Below are positions 8,216-17,133 of a DNA stretch of 64,000 bases, piece after piece (the first letter of the stretch is position 1; every line of letters begins with the position of its first letter). The notes under the pieces were generated by a model. The model made no database searches and was not told the DNA's origin. It saw only the letters and a program-made list of their open reading frames with translations. This DNA is from Verrucomicrobiaceae bacterium (GTDB taxonomy: Bacteria; Verrucomicrobiota; Verrucomicrobiia; Verrucomicrobiales; Verrucomicrobiaceae), in contig JAEUHM010000061.1 in NCBI GenBank assembly GCA_016795485.1, forward strand, positions 1 through 64,000, in the 5' to 3' direction. A program made the translations under genes and the position numbers.

Positions 8216-11200
8216 ATGAATAACAAGTTTCTTCGCCCAATCTTGGCTCTGTGTGGATTAATCTCCGGGCTGACGCTGCCCGTAGCTCAAGCGCAGACCT
8301 TTGAGGTGTTGTTTTCTGACAGCACGGCATACTCGCCTTGGAATGGGCTCGTCAAGGGAAGTGATGGTAATCTTTATGGCACAACACCGCAGGGAGGTGT
8401 TAGCGACTTGGGAACTGTGTATAAGGTGACTCCGACTGGAGTCATAACGACCGTCGTATCTTTTGATCTGAGTAACGGCGCTCGCCCGTTTTGCAATTTA
8501 GTAGAGGGAGCCGATGGAAGCTATTACGGTACAACGAGGGAGGGTGGAATGAACGGTGCCGGCACCGTGTTCAAAGTGAGCCCAGCAGGCGGCTTGACGG
8601 TCTTGACTCACTTCCTGAGTTCCGAAGGCTACCCGAACGAGGGCTTAGTAATAGGATCCGACGGCAACTTCTATGGTGTCACCTCTAGAGGTGGTCCTGC
8701 ATCACGTGGTAGTCTCTTTAAACTCACACCGGGTGGAACGCGCACAACCGTGGCATTCATGACCAGTGAGAGCGGTTACCCTGGTGCAATAGTCCAGGGT
8801 AGTGACGGCAATTTCTACCTTCCTTCAAGCGGTGGCAGTGAAGGCAAAGGGGCGATCGTCAAGATAACGCCCGCTGGCTCAGTGACCGTGATGGCTTCAT
8901 TCAATGGGAGCAATGGACGCAATCCAAGCCATCAACTCTTGGAAGGAAGCGATGGCCATTTTTATGGCACGACACTTGATGGAGGCGTTAGTGACGCGGG
9001 GACTGTGTTTCGCATTTCTCCGACTGGAACCCTGACAAGTTTAGCCTCCTTTGGTGGCGCTTTTGTTGGAGACGAGCCACAAGGACTTTTTGAGGGTCCT
9101 GATGGCGCGTTTTATGGCGTCACGAAGAGGGGAGGAAATAGTAATAGCGGCACCATATTCAAAATCACGGATTCAGGCACCCTGACCATTTTGGCGAGTT
9201 TCATGACTAACTTGGGTCAAGGACAGTTTCCCGTAGGTCGTCTCGCACTCGCCGATGACGGGCATCTCTACGGAGTGAGTCAGTTTAGCGTGGACGGAAC
9301 GTCTGGCAGCGTATTCAAGGCTAGTACGGCAGGAGTGTTGACAACCGTTGCTGAGTTTAACAATCTCGCTGGGAGACAAGATGCAAGTCTTGTCCGTGCA
9401 AGTGATGGCAACTTTTATGGCACAGCGCGGATTGGGGGAGCCCAAGATAGCGGTACTGCATTCAAAGTGGATACTAGCGGTACATTTAGCTTAATCGCAA
9501 CCTTCGGCGGTGTAAGTGGGAAGTGGCCTTCGTCTCAAATCATTGAGGGAAACGATGGCCATTTTTATGGCACGACTATGACAGGTGGTGCTCACGGTGC
9601 TGGGACGGTGTTCAAGCTGACTCCGAGTGGGACGTTGACCACATTGCACAGTTTCAATGTGACGGATGGACGCCATCCTGCCACTGGTCTCGTGACGGAC
9701 AGCGCTGGCTCATTCTATGGAACAACAAGAGAAGGCGGCACGGCTAATCATGGCACGGTATTCAAGGTTTCGCCAAGCGGGACGCCAACGATGCTGCACA
9801 GCTTTGTGGGTGTAGACGGAAGCAAACCTGACACGCAGTTGGTTGTTGGTATGGACGGCAACCTTTACGGGACGACCCCGGAAGGAGGCTCCAGTGGTTT
9901 TGGAACCATTTTTATGATCACCCCCACCGGAACGTTTACCTCTCTACACAGTTTCAGTGGTGCGAATGGGCGGATGCCAAATGCAGTCCTTCTGAAGGGA
10001 ACTGATGGTTCCTTATATGGGACCACTTTTTACGGTGGATCCTACGGGAAAGGCTCTGTGTTTAGACTTTCTTCAGGTGGCGCTTTTGCTGTCTTGCACT
10101 CATTCAACGGTGTTGGCGGAGACGGCCCCTCCGGTGGCCTTCTTGAGGGTTCAGATGGGAGTGTTTATGGCACGACCCAATTTGGCGGTAGCAGCCCAGG
10201 GGCAGGTAACGGGACTGTGTTCAAACTGACTGCCTCCGGTGTGTTTACAAGCCTCGTATCGTTTTCAGGGGGCAACGGTAAGCGGCCTCTTTCTGGCTTA
10301 GTGGAGGGATTTGGGGGAAACCTGTTTGGAACTACGAGTGAAGGCGGCGGCCAAGGTTTGGGTACGGTATTTAAAGTTAGTCCGAGTGGCGCATTTGCAT
10401 CCTTGCACTCTTTCAACGGCAGCCACGCATCATTGCCTAGTGGTGGACTCGTCTTCGATTCCAGCCATCGACTTTATGGCACGGCAGGTTCAATGACCGT
10501 TTGGCGGATTGATCCGACCTCCCCGCCAACCGTTGTCACCATCGATTCAAGTAATATCAAGTCCAATTCTGTCAGCGTGCAAGGCAGCGTAAACCCAAAC
10601 GGACTCACGACGACTGCCCAGTTCGAATATGGTATTACTGCAGCTCTAGGAACTGCTAGCTCAGTGTTGATTTCGCCTGCGGATGGAACGCTTGCCCAGG
10701 CAGTTAGTCTACAGCTAACGGGATTAAGTCCTGACACAACGTATTACTATCGGGTGTCAGGCAGCAATAGCCTTGGAACGACCTCTGGTGACATCAAGAC
10801 CTTTCACACGCTTCAGACAGACGCAGACCTCTCTGCATTATCACTCTCTGTCTCTCCAATAAGCCCTGCCTTTGTCGGAACATTGACAGCATACGGTGCT
10901 ACGGTGAGTAGTGCGGTGACTCATACCTCTGTCAGTGCCACTACAGTGCTTCCTGGAGCCACGCTCACCATCAATGGAACGCCCGTCAGTTCAGGCACTC
11001 CTAGTCCTAGTATTTCGCTTAGCATCGGTAGCAATGTTATCACGGTGCGGGTGACCGCAGAAGACGCAGTGACCACGAAAGATTATGTCATAACTGTTGT
11101 TCGCCTGGGGGACCCGGTTAACACCACGCTGCACTCCAAAGGCGGGGCGGTGCCTAACGCGGGAGTGGTGGGCAGTGGCATCCCGGCGGGAGCGATTTGG

Positions 11201-12637
11201 AGCAAGCTGGGTGTCCCGTGCATCAATGACGCGGGTCACCTCGCGGTGTTGGGTGATTGGGTAGCAGGCACGGTGCGGGGATCGAGCATCTTCCGTGGTG
11301 GTCCTGGTGCGGTGACGCTGCAAATCTCACTCAGCAAGGGCGCGCCAGTGCCAGGGCTGACCAATGTGGTGCTGGGCACGCTGAAGGACCCGATCTTGGG
11401 TCCAGATGGGTCCATCGCCGTGGTAGCAGGCCTAGCTAATGCCCCAAGCACGACCGGTGCAGTGACCACAGCAGACAACTCAGCTCTGGTGCTGGATGCG
11501 GATGGCTCAGGTGCTGGTGGTGCGGTGGTGATCGCGCGCAAAGGCACCGCAGCACCTGGAGCAGGTGGTGCACTGTGGAAGACCTTTGACTCAGTAGCGG
11601 TGGGGAACAATGCCGTGGCCATCCTTGGCAAGCTCTCGGGTGGAACGATCACAACGCTCAATGATCAGTGCCTGTGGATCTACAATCGCAACACCATGAC
11701 CACGACTCTGGCACTGCGGGAGGGCAATACGCTGCTGGGGTCAACGGTAAAAGTGATCGGAGCGCTGGTAGCACGTGCGGCAGCCGGAGCCCAAGGTCGC
11801 GGAGTGGCCAACGATGGCACGCAGGATCAAGTGGCGGTGCGTGTGACGCTGGCCAACGGCACGGTAGCCGTGGGCGCGGTGGCGGAGGACGGCAGTGTGG
11901 CATGGAGCTACCAGACCGGAGGCGTGGCTCCTGGCTACGTGGGTGCCACGTGGAAGAGTTTTACCATGCCAGGGCAGAACACGGTGAGTGCGCAGGCGTT
12001 TGTTGGGGTGGTGCAGGGTGGAAACGCCACGACAGCAACGAACACCTCCATTTTCACCGAGGACGACAGCAGCTTTGCCCTCAGCAAGCGAGTGACAAAG
12101 GGCGATGCCGCACCTGGATTCCCAGGGGGAGTGTTTGGAGGATTCAAAGACCCGGTCTTGGGCACGGGAGGAGCGTTCGCGTTCGTGGGCAGCACGATGG
12201 TGAGCAGCAGCGCGGGGATCGCATCAACGAGCAACGACGGCGTGTGGCATCACGACGGCAGCACACTGAGCTTGATCGCCAGAGAGAGCACGCATCCCGC
12301 CGGAACGACCACAGGCACGAACTGGAAGGCCTTCACGTCCGTGGCGCTGCCGAACGGGCGCAAGCCACTGTTCTACGCCACCCTGGTGGTAGGCCCCGGA
12401 GGAGTCACCACTGGGAGCGACACCGGCATCTGGGCGGTGGATAGCCTGGGCCAAGTGAAGAAGCTCATCCAAGAAGGAGATGCCTTCGGCAGCAGCACGG
12501 TAAAGAGCTTCAAGGCGCTGCTACCGCTCACCGGCAGCCCAGCCCAGACGAGGAGCTTCAACAACAACGGCGAGGTGGTGATGCAGGTGACGGATGCAGC
12601 GGGTGGGACGCACTTGCTCCACGTGGCGGTGCCGTAG
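8216..12637 (+). CDS. GxxYGTT (Gloeo_Verruco) repeat surface protein, intact
   Basis: A secreted protein of 1473 residues and the intact paralogue of the broken gene at 504-4864. The ATG at 8216 gives a signal peptide (MNNKFLRPILALCG..., cleavage near AQAQ/TFE); TTG/ATG at 8183/8186 would add a non-signal stretch. About fifteen repeats of near 50 residues carry DGxxYGTT..GG...GTVFK; some are degenerate (YLPS, YGVS). After the repeats (about residue 761) come a fibronectin-like segment (TYYYRVSGSNSLG), a cadherin-like beta-sandwich segment (about 868-963, ending KDYVITVVR), and the tail domain shared almost identically with the first paralogue (about 966-1473). A surface or matrix role is likely; no enzymatic motif is visible. 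The repeats are far more diverged at the DNA level than in the first paralogue, while the tails are not. Confidence 0.85.
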   Translation: MNNKFLRPILALCGLISGLTLPVAQAQTFEVLFSDSTAYSPWNGLVKGSDGNLYGTTPQGGVSDLGTVYKVTPTGVITTVVSFDLSNGARPFCNLVEGADGSYYGTTREGGMNGAGTVFKVSPAGGLTVLTHFLSSEGYPNEGLVIGSDGNFYGVTSRGGPASRGSLFKLTPGGTRTTVAFMTSESGYPGAIVQGSDGNFYLPSSGGSEGKGAIVKITPAGSVTVMASFNGSNGRNPSHQLLEGSDGHFYGTTLDGGVSDAGTVFRISPTGTLTSLASFGGAFVGDEPQGLFEGPDGAFYGVTKRGGNSNSGTIFKITDSGTLTILASFMTNLGQGQFPVGRLALADDGHLYGVSQFSVDGTSGSVFKASTAGVLTTVAEFNNLAGRQDASLVRASDGNFYGTARIGGAQDSGTAFKVDTSGTFSLIATFGGVSGKWPSSQIIEGNDGHFYGTTMTGGAHGAGTVFKLTPSGTLTTLHSFNVTDGRHPATGLVTDSAGSFYGTTREGGTANHGTVFKVSPSGTPTMLHSFVGVDGSKPDTQLVVGMDGNLYGTTPEGGSSGFGTIFMITPTGTFTSLHSFSGANGRMPNAVLLKGTDGSLYGTTFYGGSYGKGSVFRLSSGGAFAVLHSFNGVGGDGPSGGLLEGSDGSVYGTTQFGGSSPGAGNGTVFKLTASGVFTSLVSFSGGNGKRPLSGLVEGFGGNLFGTTSEGGGQGLGTVFKVSPSGAFASLHSFNGSHASLPSGGLVFDSSHRLYGTAGSMTVWRIDPTSPPTVVTIDSSNIKSNSVSVQGSVNPNGLTTTAQFEYGITAALGTASSVLISPADGTLAQAVSLQLTGLSPDTTYYYRVSGSNSLGTTSGDIKTFHTLQTDADLSALSLSVSPISPAFVGTLTAYGATVSSAVTHTSVSATTVLPGATLTINGTPVSSGTPSPSISLSIGSNVITVRVTAEDAVTTKDYVITVVRLGDPVNTTLHSKGGAVPNAGVVGSGIPAGAIWSKLGVPCINDAGHLAVLGDWVAGTVRGSSIFRGGPGAVTLQISLSKGAPVPGLTNVVLGTLKDPILGPDGSIAVVAGLANAPSTTGAVTTADNSALVLDADGSGAGGAVVIARKGTAAPGAGGALWKTFDSVAVGNNAVAILGKLSGGTITTLNDQCLWIYNRNTMTTTLALREGNTLLGSTVKVIGALVARAAAGAQGRGVANDGTQDQVAVRVTLANGTVAVGAVAEDGSVAWSYQTGGVAPGYVGATWKSFTMPGQNTVSAQAFVGVVQGGNATTATNTSIFTEDDSSFALSKRVTKGDAAPGFPGGVFGGFKDPVLGTGGAFAFVGSTMVSSSAGIASTSNDGVWHHDGSTLSLIARESTHPAGTTTGTNWKAFTSVALPNGRKPLFYATLVVGPGGVTTGSDTGIWAVDSLGQVKKLIQEGDAFGSSTVKSFKALLPLTGSPAQTRSFNNNGEVVMQVTDAAGGTHLLHVAVP

Positions 12638-12665
12638 AAGAGATCAATGGAGGTTCCGGGGGCTC
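11120..12665 (+). repeat. Long direct repeat, copy 2 (shared 3' end of paralogous surface genes)
   Basis: Partner of 3330-4894. The match starts near the TTLHSKGGAVP codons and runs a little past the stop codon. The upstream parts of the two genes have diverged, so the tail has probably been homogenised by gene conversion or is a recent modular acquisition. Confidence 0.8.
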
Positions 12666-12670
12666 TTTTG

Positions 12671-12767
12671 CCCCTTCAGGGCACCTCACGTTGCGCTATG
12701 GGTGACCCAGGGCATCGCTACGCTCAGCCCTGGGCTAGGCTCTGCCGACCCGTTGGGCCGGTGGGGG
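12671..12767 (+). repeat. About 97-bp dispersed repeat, copy 1
   Basis: Runs from CCCCTTCAGGGCACCTCACG to GGGCCGGTGGGGG and recurs with a few changes at 13020-13116. It contains the hairpin at 12705-12736. Lies in the non-coding stretch 12638-13437. Confidence 0.8.
12705..12736 (+). repeat. REP-like hairpin, copy 1
   Basis: ACCCAGGGC (12705-12713) pairs with GCCCTGGGCT (12727-12736) around a loop ATCGCTACGCTCA. The same element occurs at 13054-13085 in the same orientation and inverted at 12928-12959. This arrangement resembles bacterial dispersed palindromes. Confidence 0.75.
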
Positions 12768-12927
12768 GTTGGAGTGGTGAACGGTAAGGTGGGTATTCGG
12801 TCATCGGTAGCCGGTGGTCGGTGATCGGTGGTCGGTGATCGGTGGTTGGGTTGCTCCTGGCGTGTGGGGTGACGAGGTGGTGTGGTGTTTTGCGGGATGG
12901 ACGCCCCCAAGGTGGGGCGGAGATTTT

Positions 12928-12959
12928 AGCCCAGGGCTTGGCGGAGCCATGCCCTGGGT
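12928..12959 (-). repeat. REP-like hairpin, inverted copy
   Basis: AGCCCAGGGC (12928-12937) pairs with GCCCTGGGT (12951-12959) around TTGGCGGAGCCAT. It is the reverse-oriented member of the family at 12705 and 13054. Confidence 0.75.
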
Positions 12960-13019
12960 CTTGGTGTGGCCCATGCGGGGCGGCCTGAAGGGCCGCGAGA
13001 GGGATCAGAGCCTCTCGTG

Positions 13020-13116
13020 CCCCTTCAGGGCACCTCACGTTGCGGGATGAGGAACCCAGGGCATCGCTACGCTCAGCCCTGGGCTGGGCTCTGCCGACCC
13101 TTTGGGCCGGTGGGGG
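13020..13116 (+). repeat. About 97-bp dispersed repeat, copy 2
   Basis: Second copy of the element at 12671-12767, with a few substitutions (GGGATGAGGA in place of GCTATGGGTG). It ends exactly where the 21-bp tandem array begins. Confidence 0.8.
13054..13085 (+). repeat. REP-like hairpin, copy 3
   Basis: ACCCAGGGC pairs with GCCCTGGGCT, with the same loop as the copy at 12705. It is embedded in the second 97-bp repeat. Confidence 0.75.
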
Positions 13117-13272
13117 ATGCGCCTCGGTCGTCGCGGGATGCGCCTCAGTCATCGCGGGATGTGCCTCAGTCGTCGCGGGACGTGCCTTGGTCATCGCGGG
13201 ATGCGCCTCGGTTGTCGCGGGATATGCCTCGGTTGTCGCGGGATATGCCTCGGTTGTCGCGGGATGTGCCTG
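13114..13272. repeat. 21-bp tandem repeat array
   Basis: Seven complete units of 21 bp (GGGATGCGCCTCGGTCGTCGC and close variants) start at 13114 and end at 13260; a partial eighth unit runs to about 13271. There are no spacers, so it is not a CRISPR array. No start codon and credible protein context support coding, although heptapeptide repeats appear in several frames. Confidence 0.85.
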
Positions 13273-13437
13273 AAACGTCCGGGGGGCGTGGTTTGCTGCG
13301 GTGTTATGGTTGGGCCTAGATCGTTCTGGGATGCCAGGGTTGGTCCAAATCTGCGGGCTGAGGGGGCTAGCTTGCGTTGACAGGCTTCTGACTGAGGTGA
13401 AACTCCGGTTCTTTGCTTCTCTTCCGCCGCTTTCTCC

Positions 13438-14139
13438 ATGCCTCCTTCTTCTCTTGACCCCCAGTTTGACGCTTACGCGCAGGATTATGATAGCGCGTTG
13501 AATCAGGGGCTGAAGCTGTCTGGGGAGCGGAAGGAGTATTTTGCGGATGGCCGAGGTGCTTGGATGAAGCGGGTGCTGGGCCAGGCGGGGACGGGCCGGA
13601 TGCTGGACTTTGGCTGTGGGGTGGGGGCGGTGACGCCTTTTCTGCTGCGTCACCTGCGGTTAACTCACCTGACGGGGTCTGACCTCTCGGATGCGTCTCT
13701 GGCTCTGGCGCGTCAGCAATATGCCAGTGAGGTGGTGGATTTCTGTCCGCTGGGCGAAATGAAGGCCCTGGCGGGAACTTTTGACCTCGCGCACTGCAAT
13801 GGGGTGTTTCACCATATCCCGCTGGAGCATCGGCTGGACGCGGCGCGCTCGGTTTTTGATGCGCTGAAGCCTGGGGGCTTCTTTTGCTTCTGGGAGAACA
13901 ATAAGTGGAACCCGATCGTGCACTTCATGATGTCGCGAGTGCCGTTTGACCATGACGCGATCACGCTGTGGCCGCATGAGGCGCGTGGGTTGTTGCGCTC
14001 GGTGGGTTTTGAGGTTCTGCGCACGGATTACCACTTTGTGTTTCCTGCGGCCTTGGCTCCGTTTCGCGTGCTGGAGCCTGCTTTGAGGAAGTTGCCGCTG
14101 GGTGGCCAGTATATGGTGCTCTGCCAGAAGCCAAGGTGA
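13438..14139 (+). CDS. Class I SAM-dependent methyltransferase
   Basis: A cytoplasmic enzyme of 233 residues. Motif I is clear at about residues 56-63 (LDFGCGVG), followed by an acidic strand end (GSDLS, about 80) that should hold the ribose of S-adenosylmethionine. FDLAHCNGVFHHIP matches motif IV, and LKPGGFFCFWE matches the post-motif region. This fits the Methyltransf_11/UbiE-like fold; the substrate is not evident. It overlaps by one base (TGATG) with the following glycosyltransferase, so the pair is probably co-translated and the methyltransferase may act on a glycan, lipid or small-molecule precursor. Confidence 0.85.
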   Translation: MPPSSLDPQFDAYAQDYDSALNQGLKLSGERKEYFADGRGAWMKRVLGQAGTGRMLDFGCGVGAVTPFLLRHLRLTHLTGSDLSDASLALARQQYASEVVDFCPLGEMKALAGTFDLAHCNGVFHHIPLEHRLDAARSVFDALKPGGFFCFWENNKWNPIVHFMMSRVPFDHDAITLWPHEARGLLRSVGFEVLRTDYHFVFPAALAPFRVLEPALRKLPLGGQYMVLCQKPR

Positions 14140-15218
14140 TGAAGCATCGGCTGCTTTTTGTTTCCAATCTCTTCCCGGATCGCGCTGAGCCGTATCGCGG
14201 CCTGGATAATGTGACGGTGCTGCATCATCTGCGCGCTTGGTGGGACATCCGCGTGGTGTGCCCGCGCCCAACGCTGAAGGGCTGGCTGGGGAGTGCCTCC
14301 AAGCTGGTGTGCCGGGACGAGGATACTGTTTTCCAACCCCAATACGTGAGTGTGCCTTACGTGCCGAAGTATGGCTCCCGCTTCAATCACGGGCTGATGG
14401 CTAAGGTGTTGCGCGGAGTGCTGGCACAGCATGAGTGGGACGTGACGCTGGGGGCTTGGCTCTACCCGGATGGCTGTGCGCTGACTGCCGCGCAAGATAA
14501 GCCCACGGTGCTGATCGCCCAAGGGACGGACGTTCACGGCTATCTCAAAGATCCGGTGCGCAAAGCAGCCATCTATGAGGCGATCGACCGCAGTGCGACT
14601 GTGATCACGAGAAGTGAGTCACTGGCTAAGCTGTTAGGCTCGGCTAAGGCGCTGCCGATTCATAACGGAGTGGACATCACGCGTTTCAAGCCGCTGCCTC
14701 GTGAAGCGGGGAAGACGATACTTTTTGTCGGCAACCTTCTGCCAGTGAAGGACCCGCATCTGATGCTGCAAGTGGCGGGGCTTTTGCCTGACTGGAAGGT
14801 GGTGATTGCCGGAAAGGGGCCTCTCCGCTCTGAACTGGAGGCCAGTGCGCCGAAGAATGTGACGTTCCTCGGCCCACAGGATGCTGACAGCATTGCCCGC
14901 TGGATGAACACCGCAGATTTGCTGTGCATGACTAGCCACAACGAAGGCCTACCGAACGTGGTGCTGGAGGCGATGGCGGTGGGCTTGCCCGTGGTGGCCA
15001 CGAATGTGGGAGGGATCAAAGAAATCATCGACCAACCATGGAAGGGCACTCTTTGCGATAGCCGTGATGCCGCAGAGATAGCGAGGGCGATCACTGAGAC
15101 GCTTCCACGAACGGACAGAAACAAAATCGCCACTGAAGGCAGCAAAAGAAGCTGGCCCGCAGTGGCGGAGAGTTACCACGAGGTGCTGGTAAGGCTTACT
15201 CGGGAAGCACGCGGCTGA
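14139..15218 (+). CDS. Glycosyltransferase family 4 protein
   Basis: A GT-B fold transferase of 359 residues. The N-terminal half starts with a short hydrophobic strand (HRLLFVSNLFPD) and has the GTDVHGYL region. The C-terminal half carries NGVDITRFKP, ILFVGNLLPVKDP and the nucleotide-sugar binding motif EGLPNVVLE, with the two glutamates eight positions apart, then GLPVVATNVGG. This is typical of retaining GT4 enzymes. The ATG at 14139 overlaps the methyltransferase stop; an in-frame GTG lies one codon upstream. Its 3' end overlaps the convergent gene at 15196 by 23 bp. The sugar donor and acceptor are unknown. Confidence 0.9.
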   Translation: MKHRLLFVSNLFPDRAEPYRGLDNVTVLHHLRAWWDIRVVCPRPTLKGWLGSASKLVCRDEDTVFQPQYVSVPYVPKYGSRFNHGLMAKVLRGVLAQHEWDVTLGAWLYPDGCALTAAQDKPTVLIAQGTDVHGYLKDPVRKAAIYEAIDRSATVITRSESLAKLLGSAKALPIHNGVDITRFKPLPREAGKTILFVGNLLPVKDPHLMLQVAGLLPDWKVVIAGKGPLRSELEASAPKNVTFLGPQDADSIARWMNTADLLCMTSHNEGLPNVVLEAMAVGLPVVATNVGGIKEIIDQPWKGTLCDSRDAAEIARAITETLPRTDRNKIATEGSKRSWPAVAESYHEVLVRLTREARG

Positions 15219-17010
15219 AAAGAACGGTGGCGCCTTGGCTGAGGGCGGCAGGTTGATCCGCCACGGTGAAGTTGAGAAGCAACTCACTGGCATCGTCAGG
15301 ATCGTTCTCAAACTCGAGCTCACCCTCGGTCTGCCCGCCGCTGACGACCACATTGACTGAGCCGCGCACGGTGCCGCCCACACTGAAGTCGTAGTTTCCA
15401 ACGGGGACATTGCGCACCTTGACCTTGAGTTTGGTGTCGCCATTGAGCTTGCGCTCGAAGCTCACGGAGGTGCTGCCAGTGACGCCATCTTCAGCGAGCA
15501 AGGCAACTGTCCAGAGCTGCGGTGTGACTCCGCCTACGGTGCCATCATCACCAGCGGACCCGCTGCCGAACACGTGAGCAAAGAGAGTCTCACCAGCAGC
15601 ATTGACGATCTCGATGAGTTGGCCGCGGGGATCAAAGTTGAGCAGCACTTTGCGGGGTTCTACAACCGAGCGGAACTCTACCTCGCCCTCTACGCCACCA
15701 GTGGTGCTAACCGCTTGCAGGGTGGCGCGATGCACTCCGCTCACACGGATGCTGTAGGCACCGACTTCTACGTCCTCGATCTCGATGTTGAAGCGGTGGC
15801 GGCCTTTGCTGTCCACTTCGTAGCGACCTTCTGCCTTTGCATCTGCATCGATGCCAGTGGAGGTGAGCGTTTCATCGGTGCGAGAAGGCGGCTCTGCCGA
15901 GGGGATGCCAGAGAGGCTGCTGGGATCGAATACGCTCTCAAACAGCACGACACTGGCTTGGCTGATGGTGATGGTGGCACCCAGCGGATCAAACACGAGC
16001 GGAAGCTCATCACCGTCGTCATCGTTGCTGAACTCGATCTCGCCCTCGTCGTCTCCCTCGCTGTTAGTAACCACGTTAATGACACCACGAACAACACCAT
16101 TAACTAAGAGGTCATAAGCTCCTAGTGGCGCGTCCTCGATCTCAACCGAGAAGTGGCGACGTGCTGTCTCAGAGACGGCCCACTTGGCCTTGGCAGTGCC
16201 AACCGGCGGCTGTGCCACGGGAGCGATGGGCAGGAGAACGACACGGCGGCGATCCACGCTAGCACCAAAGGCTTTGGCGGCTAACTGGCCAGAGAACAGG
16301 ATGTCCGTTCCGCTCAAGATGTCGATACTGGCACCCCTGGGATCTACGGCCAGAGGAAGGTAGCCCGGAGGCAGAGTGGTGGTGCCAGAGCGGAGTCGAA
16401 GGGCACCGGCACCTCTGGAGACTGTGAGCGTTCCGAGTGGCTGGCCATTGAGATGAACGTCCAGGGACCCGGAGGTCATATCTGAGATAGAAACCGAAAG
16501 GGTTCTCGCACCGGAGGAGCTGAGCACGTAGGACGCCTTGGCTTTGGCCCGTGATCCAGGGGTGTGATTGGTAAGGCGTGCGGACTCGGTAAGGCTGGAG
16601 CCGCCGAGTTCACCACTACCAGAGAAGATACCCTCCAGGAGACTGGTGCCCGCCCGGCTGACCGTGACGGACTTGCCACGCGGATCAAAGTCCAACGCTC
16701 TGGATGAGCCAGTGGCGGGAGCGCGGAAGCGCACGGTAGCGGACCCGCCCCTGTCCGTGGTGAATGTGCCCTGCGTGATGCCGTCCACCAGGATGTCATA
16801 CGCGGAGGAGCGGTCCAATTTGGAGACGACGACTGTGAAGGTCGACTTGGTATCGGTGAACGAGCCCTCAGCCCTGCCCTTGGCATCTGGGTCAGGCCCG
16901 AGATTGGAGAAGTAGAAGCGCGAGGTAGATGAGTCTGCTTGGGCGCAGAGAGCAGTTAGCGCGGTCATCAAACCCAGGCAGCGGGCAAGTGAGGTGTGTT
17001 TAGTTTTCAT
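15196..17010 (-). CDS. Secreted protein of five tandem beta-rich repeats
   Basis: A protein of 604 residues, not recognised as a named family. The start at 17010 gives a signal peptide (MKTKHTSLARCLGLMTALTA..., cleavage near AQA/DSS); an upstream in-frame extension to 17109 is not signal-like. Five repeats of about 110 residues follow. Each has a K-A-x-[AG]-x-[YW] strand, a segment like IEDVEVGAY..RVSGV, then G.[VI]EF, [LVA].FDP.G..[IV].I and a final hydrophobic strand with F. The third repeat has a very acidic insert (EGDDEGEIEF-SNDDDGDELP). The repeats look like self-contained beta domains. It lies 123 bp downstream of the beta-barrel gene on the same strand, with a perfect palindrome between them. 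Function unknown; probably an exported structural or binding protein. Confidence 0.75.
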   Translation of the reverse strand: MKTKHTSLARCLGLMTALTALCAQADSSTSRFYFSNLGPDPDAKGRAEGSFTDTKSTFTVVVSKLDRSSAYDILVDGITQGTFTTDRGGSATVRFRAPATGSSRALDFDPRGKSVTVSRAGTSLLEGIFSGSGELGGSSLTESARLTNHTPGSRAKAKASYVLSSSGARTLSVSISDMTSGSLDVHLNGQPLGTLTVSRGAGALRLRSGTTTLPPGYLPLAVDPRGASIDILSGTDILFSGQLAAKAFGASVDRRRVVLLPIAPVAQPPVGTAKAKWAVSETARRHFSVEIEDAPLGAYDLLVNGVVRGVINVVTNSEGDDEGEIEFSNDDDGDELPLVFDPLGATITISQASVVLFESVFDPSSLSGIPSAEPPSRTDETLTSTGIDADAKAEGRYEVDSKGRHRFNIEIEDVEVGAYSIRVSGVHRATLQAVSTTGGVEGEVEFRSVVEPRKVLLNFDPRGQLIEIVNAAGETLFAHVFGSGSAGDDGTVGGVTPQLWTVALLAEDGVTGSTSVSFERKLNGDTKLKVKVRNVPVGNYDFSVGGTVRGSVNVVVSGGQTEGELEFENDPDDASELLLNFTVADQPAALSQGATVLFSRVLPE

Positions 17011-17077
17011 GGCGACGTGATGGAGGAATCTTGAACTCCCCAACTGTGGGCCACACCTTAGAGCCCATCCAGCACAC

Positions 17078-17101
17078 AAAGGTAACCATGTGGTTACCTT
17101 T
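17078..17101. promoter_or_regulatory. Perfect 10-bp inverted repeat between the two minus-strand genes
   Basis: AAAGGTAACC (17078-17087) and GGTTACCTTT (17092-17101) are separated by four bases. It lies in the 123-bp gap after the beta-barrel gene and before the five-repeat protein gene. It could be an operator, a processing hairpin or a weak attenuator. Only three T follow it on the minus strand, so strong termination is unlikely. Confidence 0.55.
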
Positions 17102-17133
17102 GCCCCCACTCTGCACTCCCCCGCCCAGAGGCC

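Larger units (their letters stand above)
12638..13437. other. 800-bp non-coding stretch rich in repeats
   Basis: No convincing gene. It holds two copies of a 97-bp repeat, three REP-like hairpins, a G+T-rich run of CGGTGATCGGTGGT motifs at about 12798-12850 and a 21-bp tandem array at 13114-13272. The sequence 13273-13437 before the methyltransferase has no recognised feature. Open frames here are low-complexity translations of the repeats. Confidence 0.7.

Noticed and set aside
13114-13272. CRISPR array or heptapeptide-repeat gene
   Set aside because: Units of 21 bp are contiguous without spacers. The open frames through them are low-complexity on both strands and lack a plausible start, signal or conserved domain.
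12724-13653. Minus-strand open frame of 309 codons
   Set aside because: It spans the hairpin and tandem repeats and runs into the antisense of the methyltransferase. Composition is repetitive Pro/Ala/His/Arg with no domain.
15574-16107. Plus-strand open frame of 177 codons
   Set aside because: It lies antisense to the five-repeat secreted protein, whose signal peptide and internal repeats support the minus strand.
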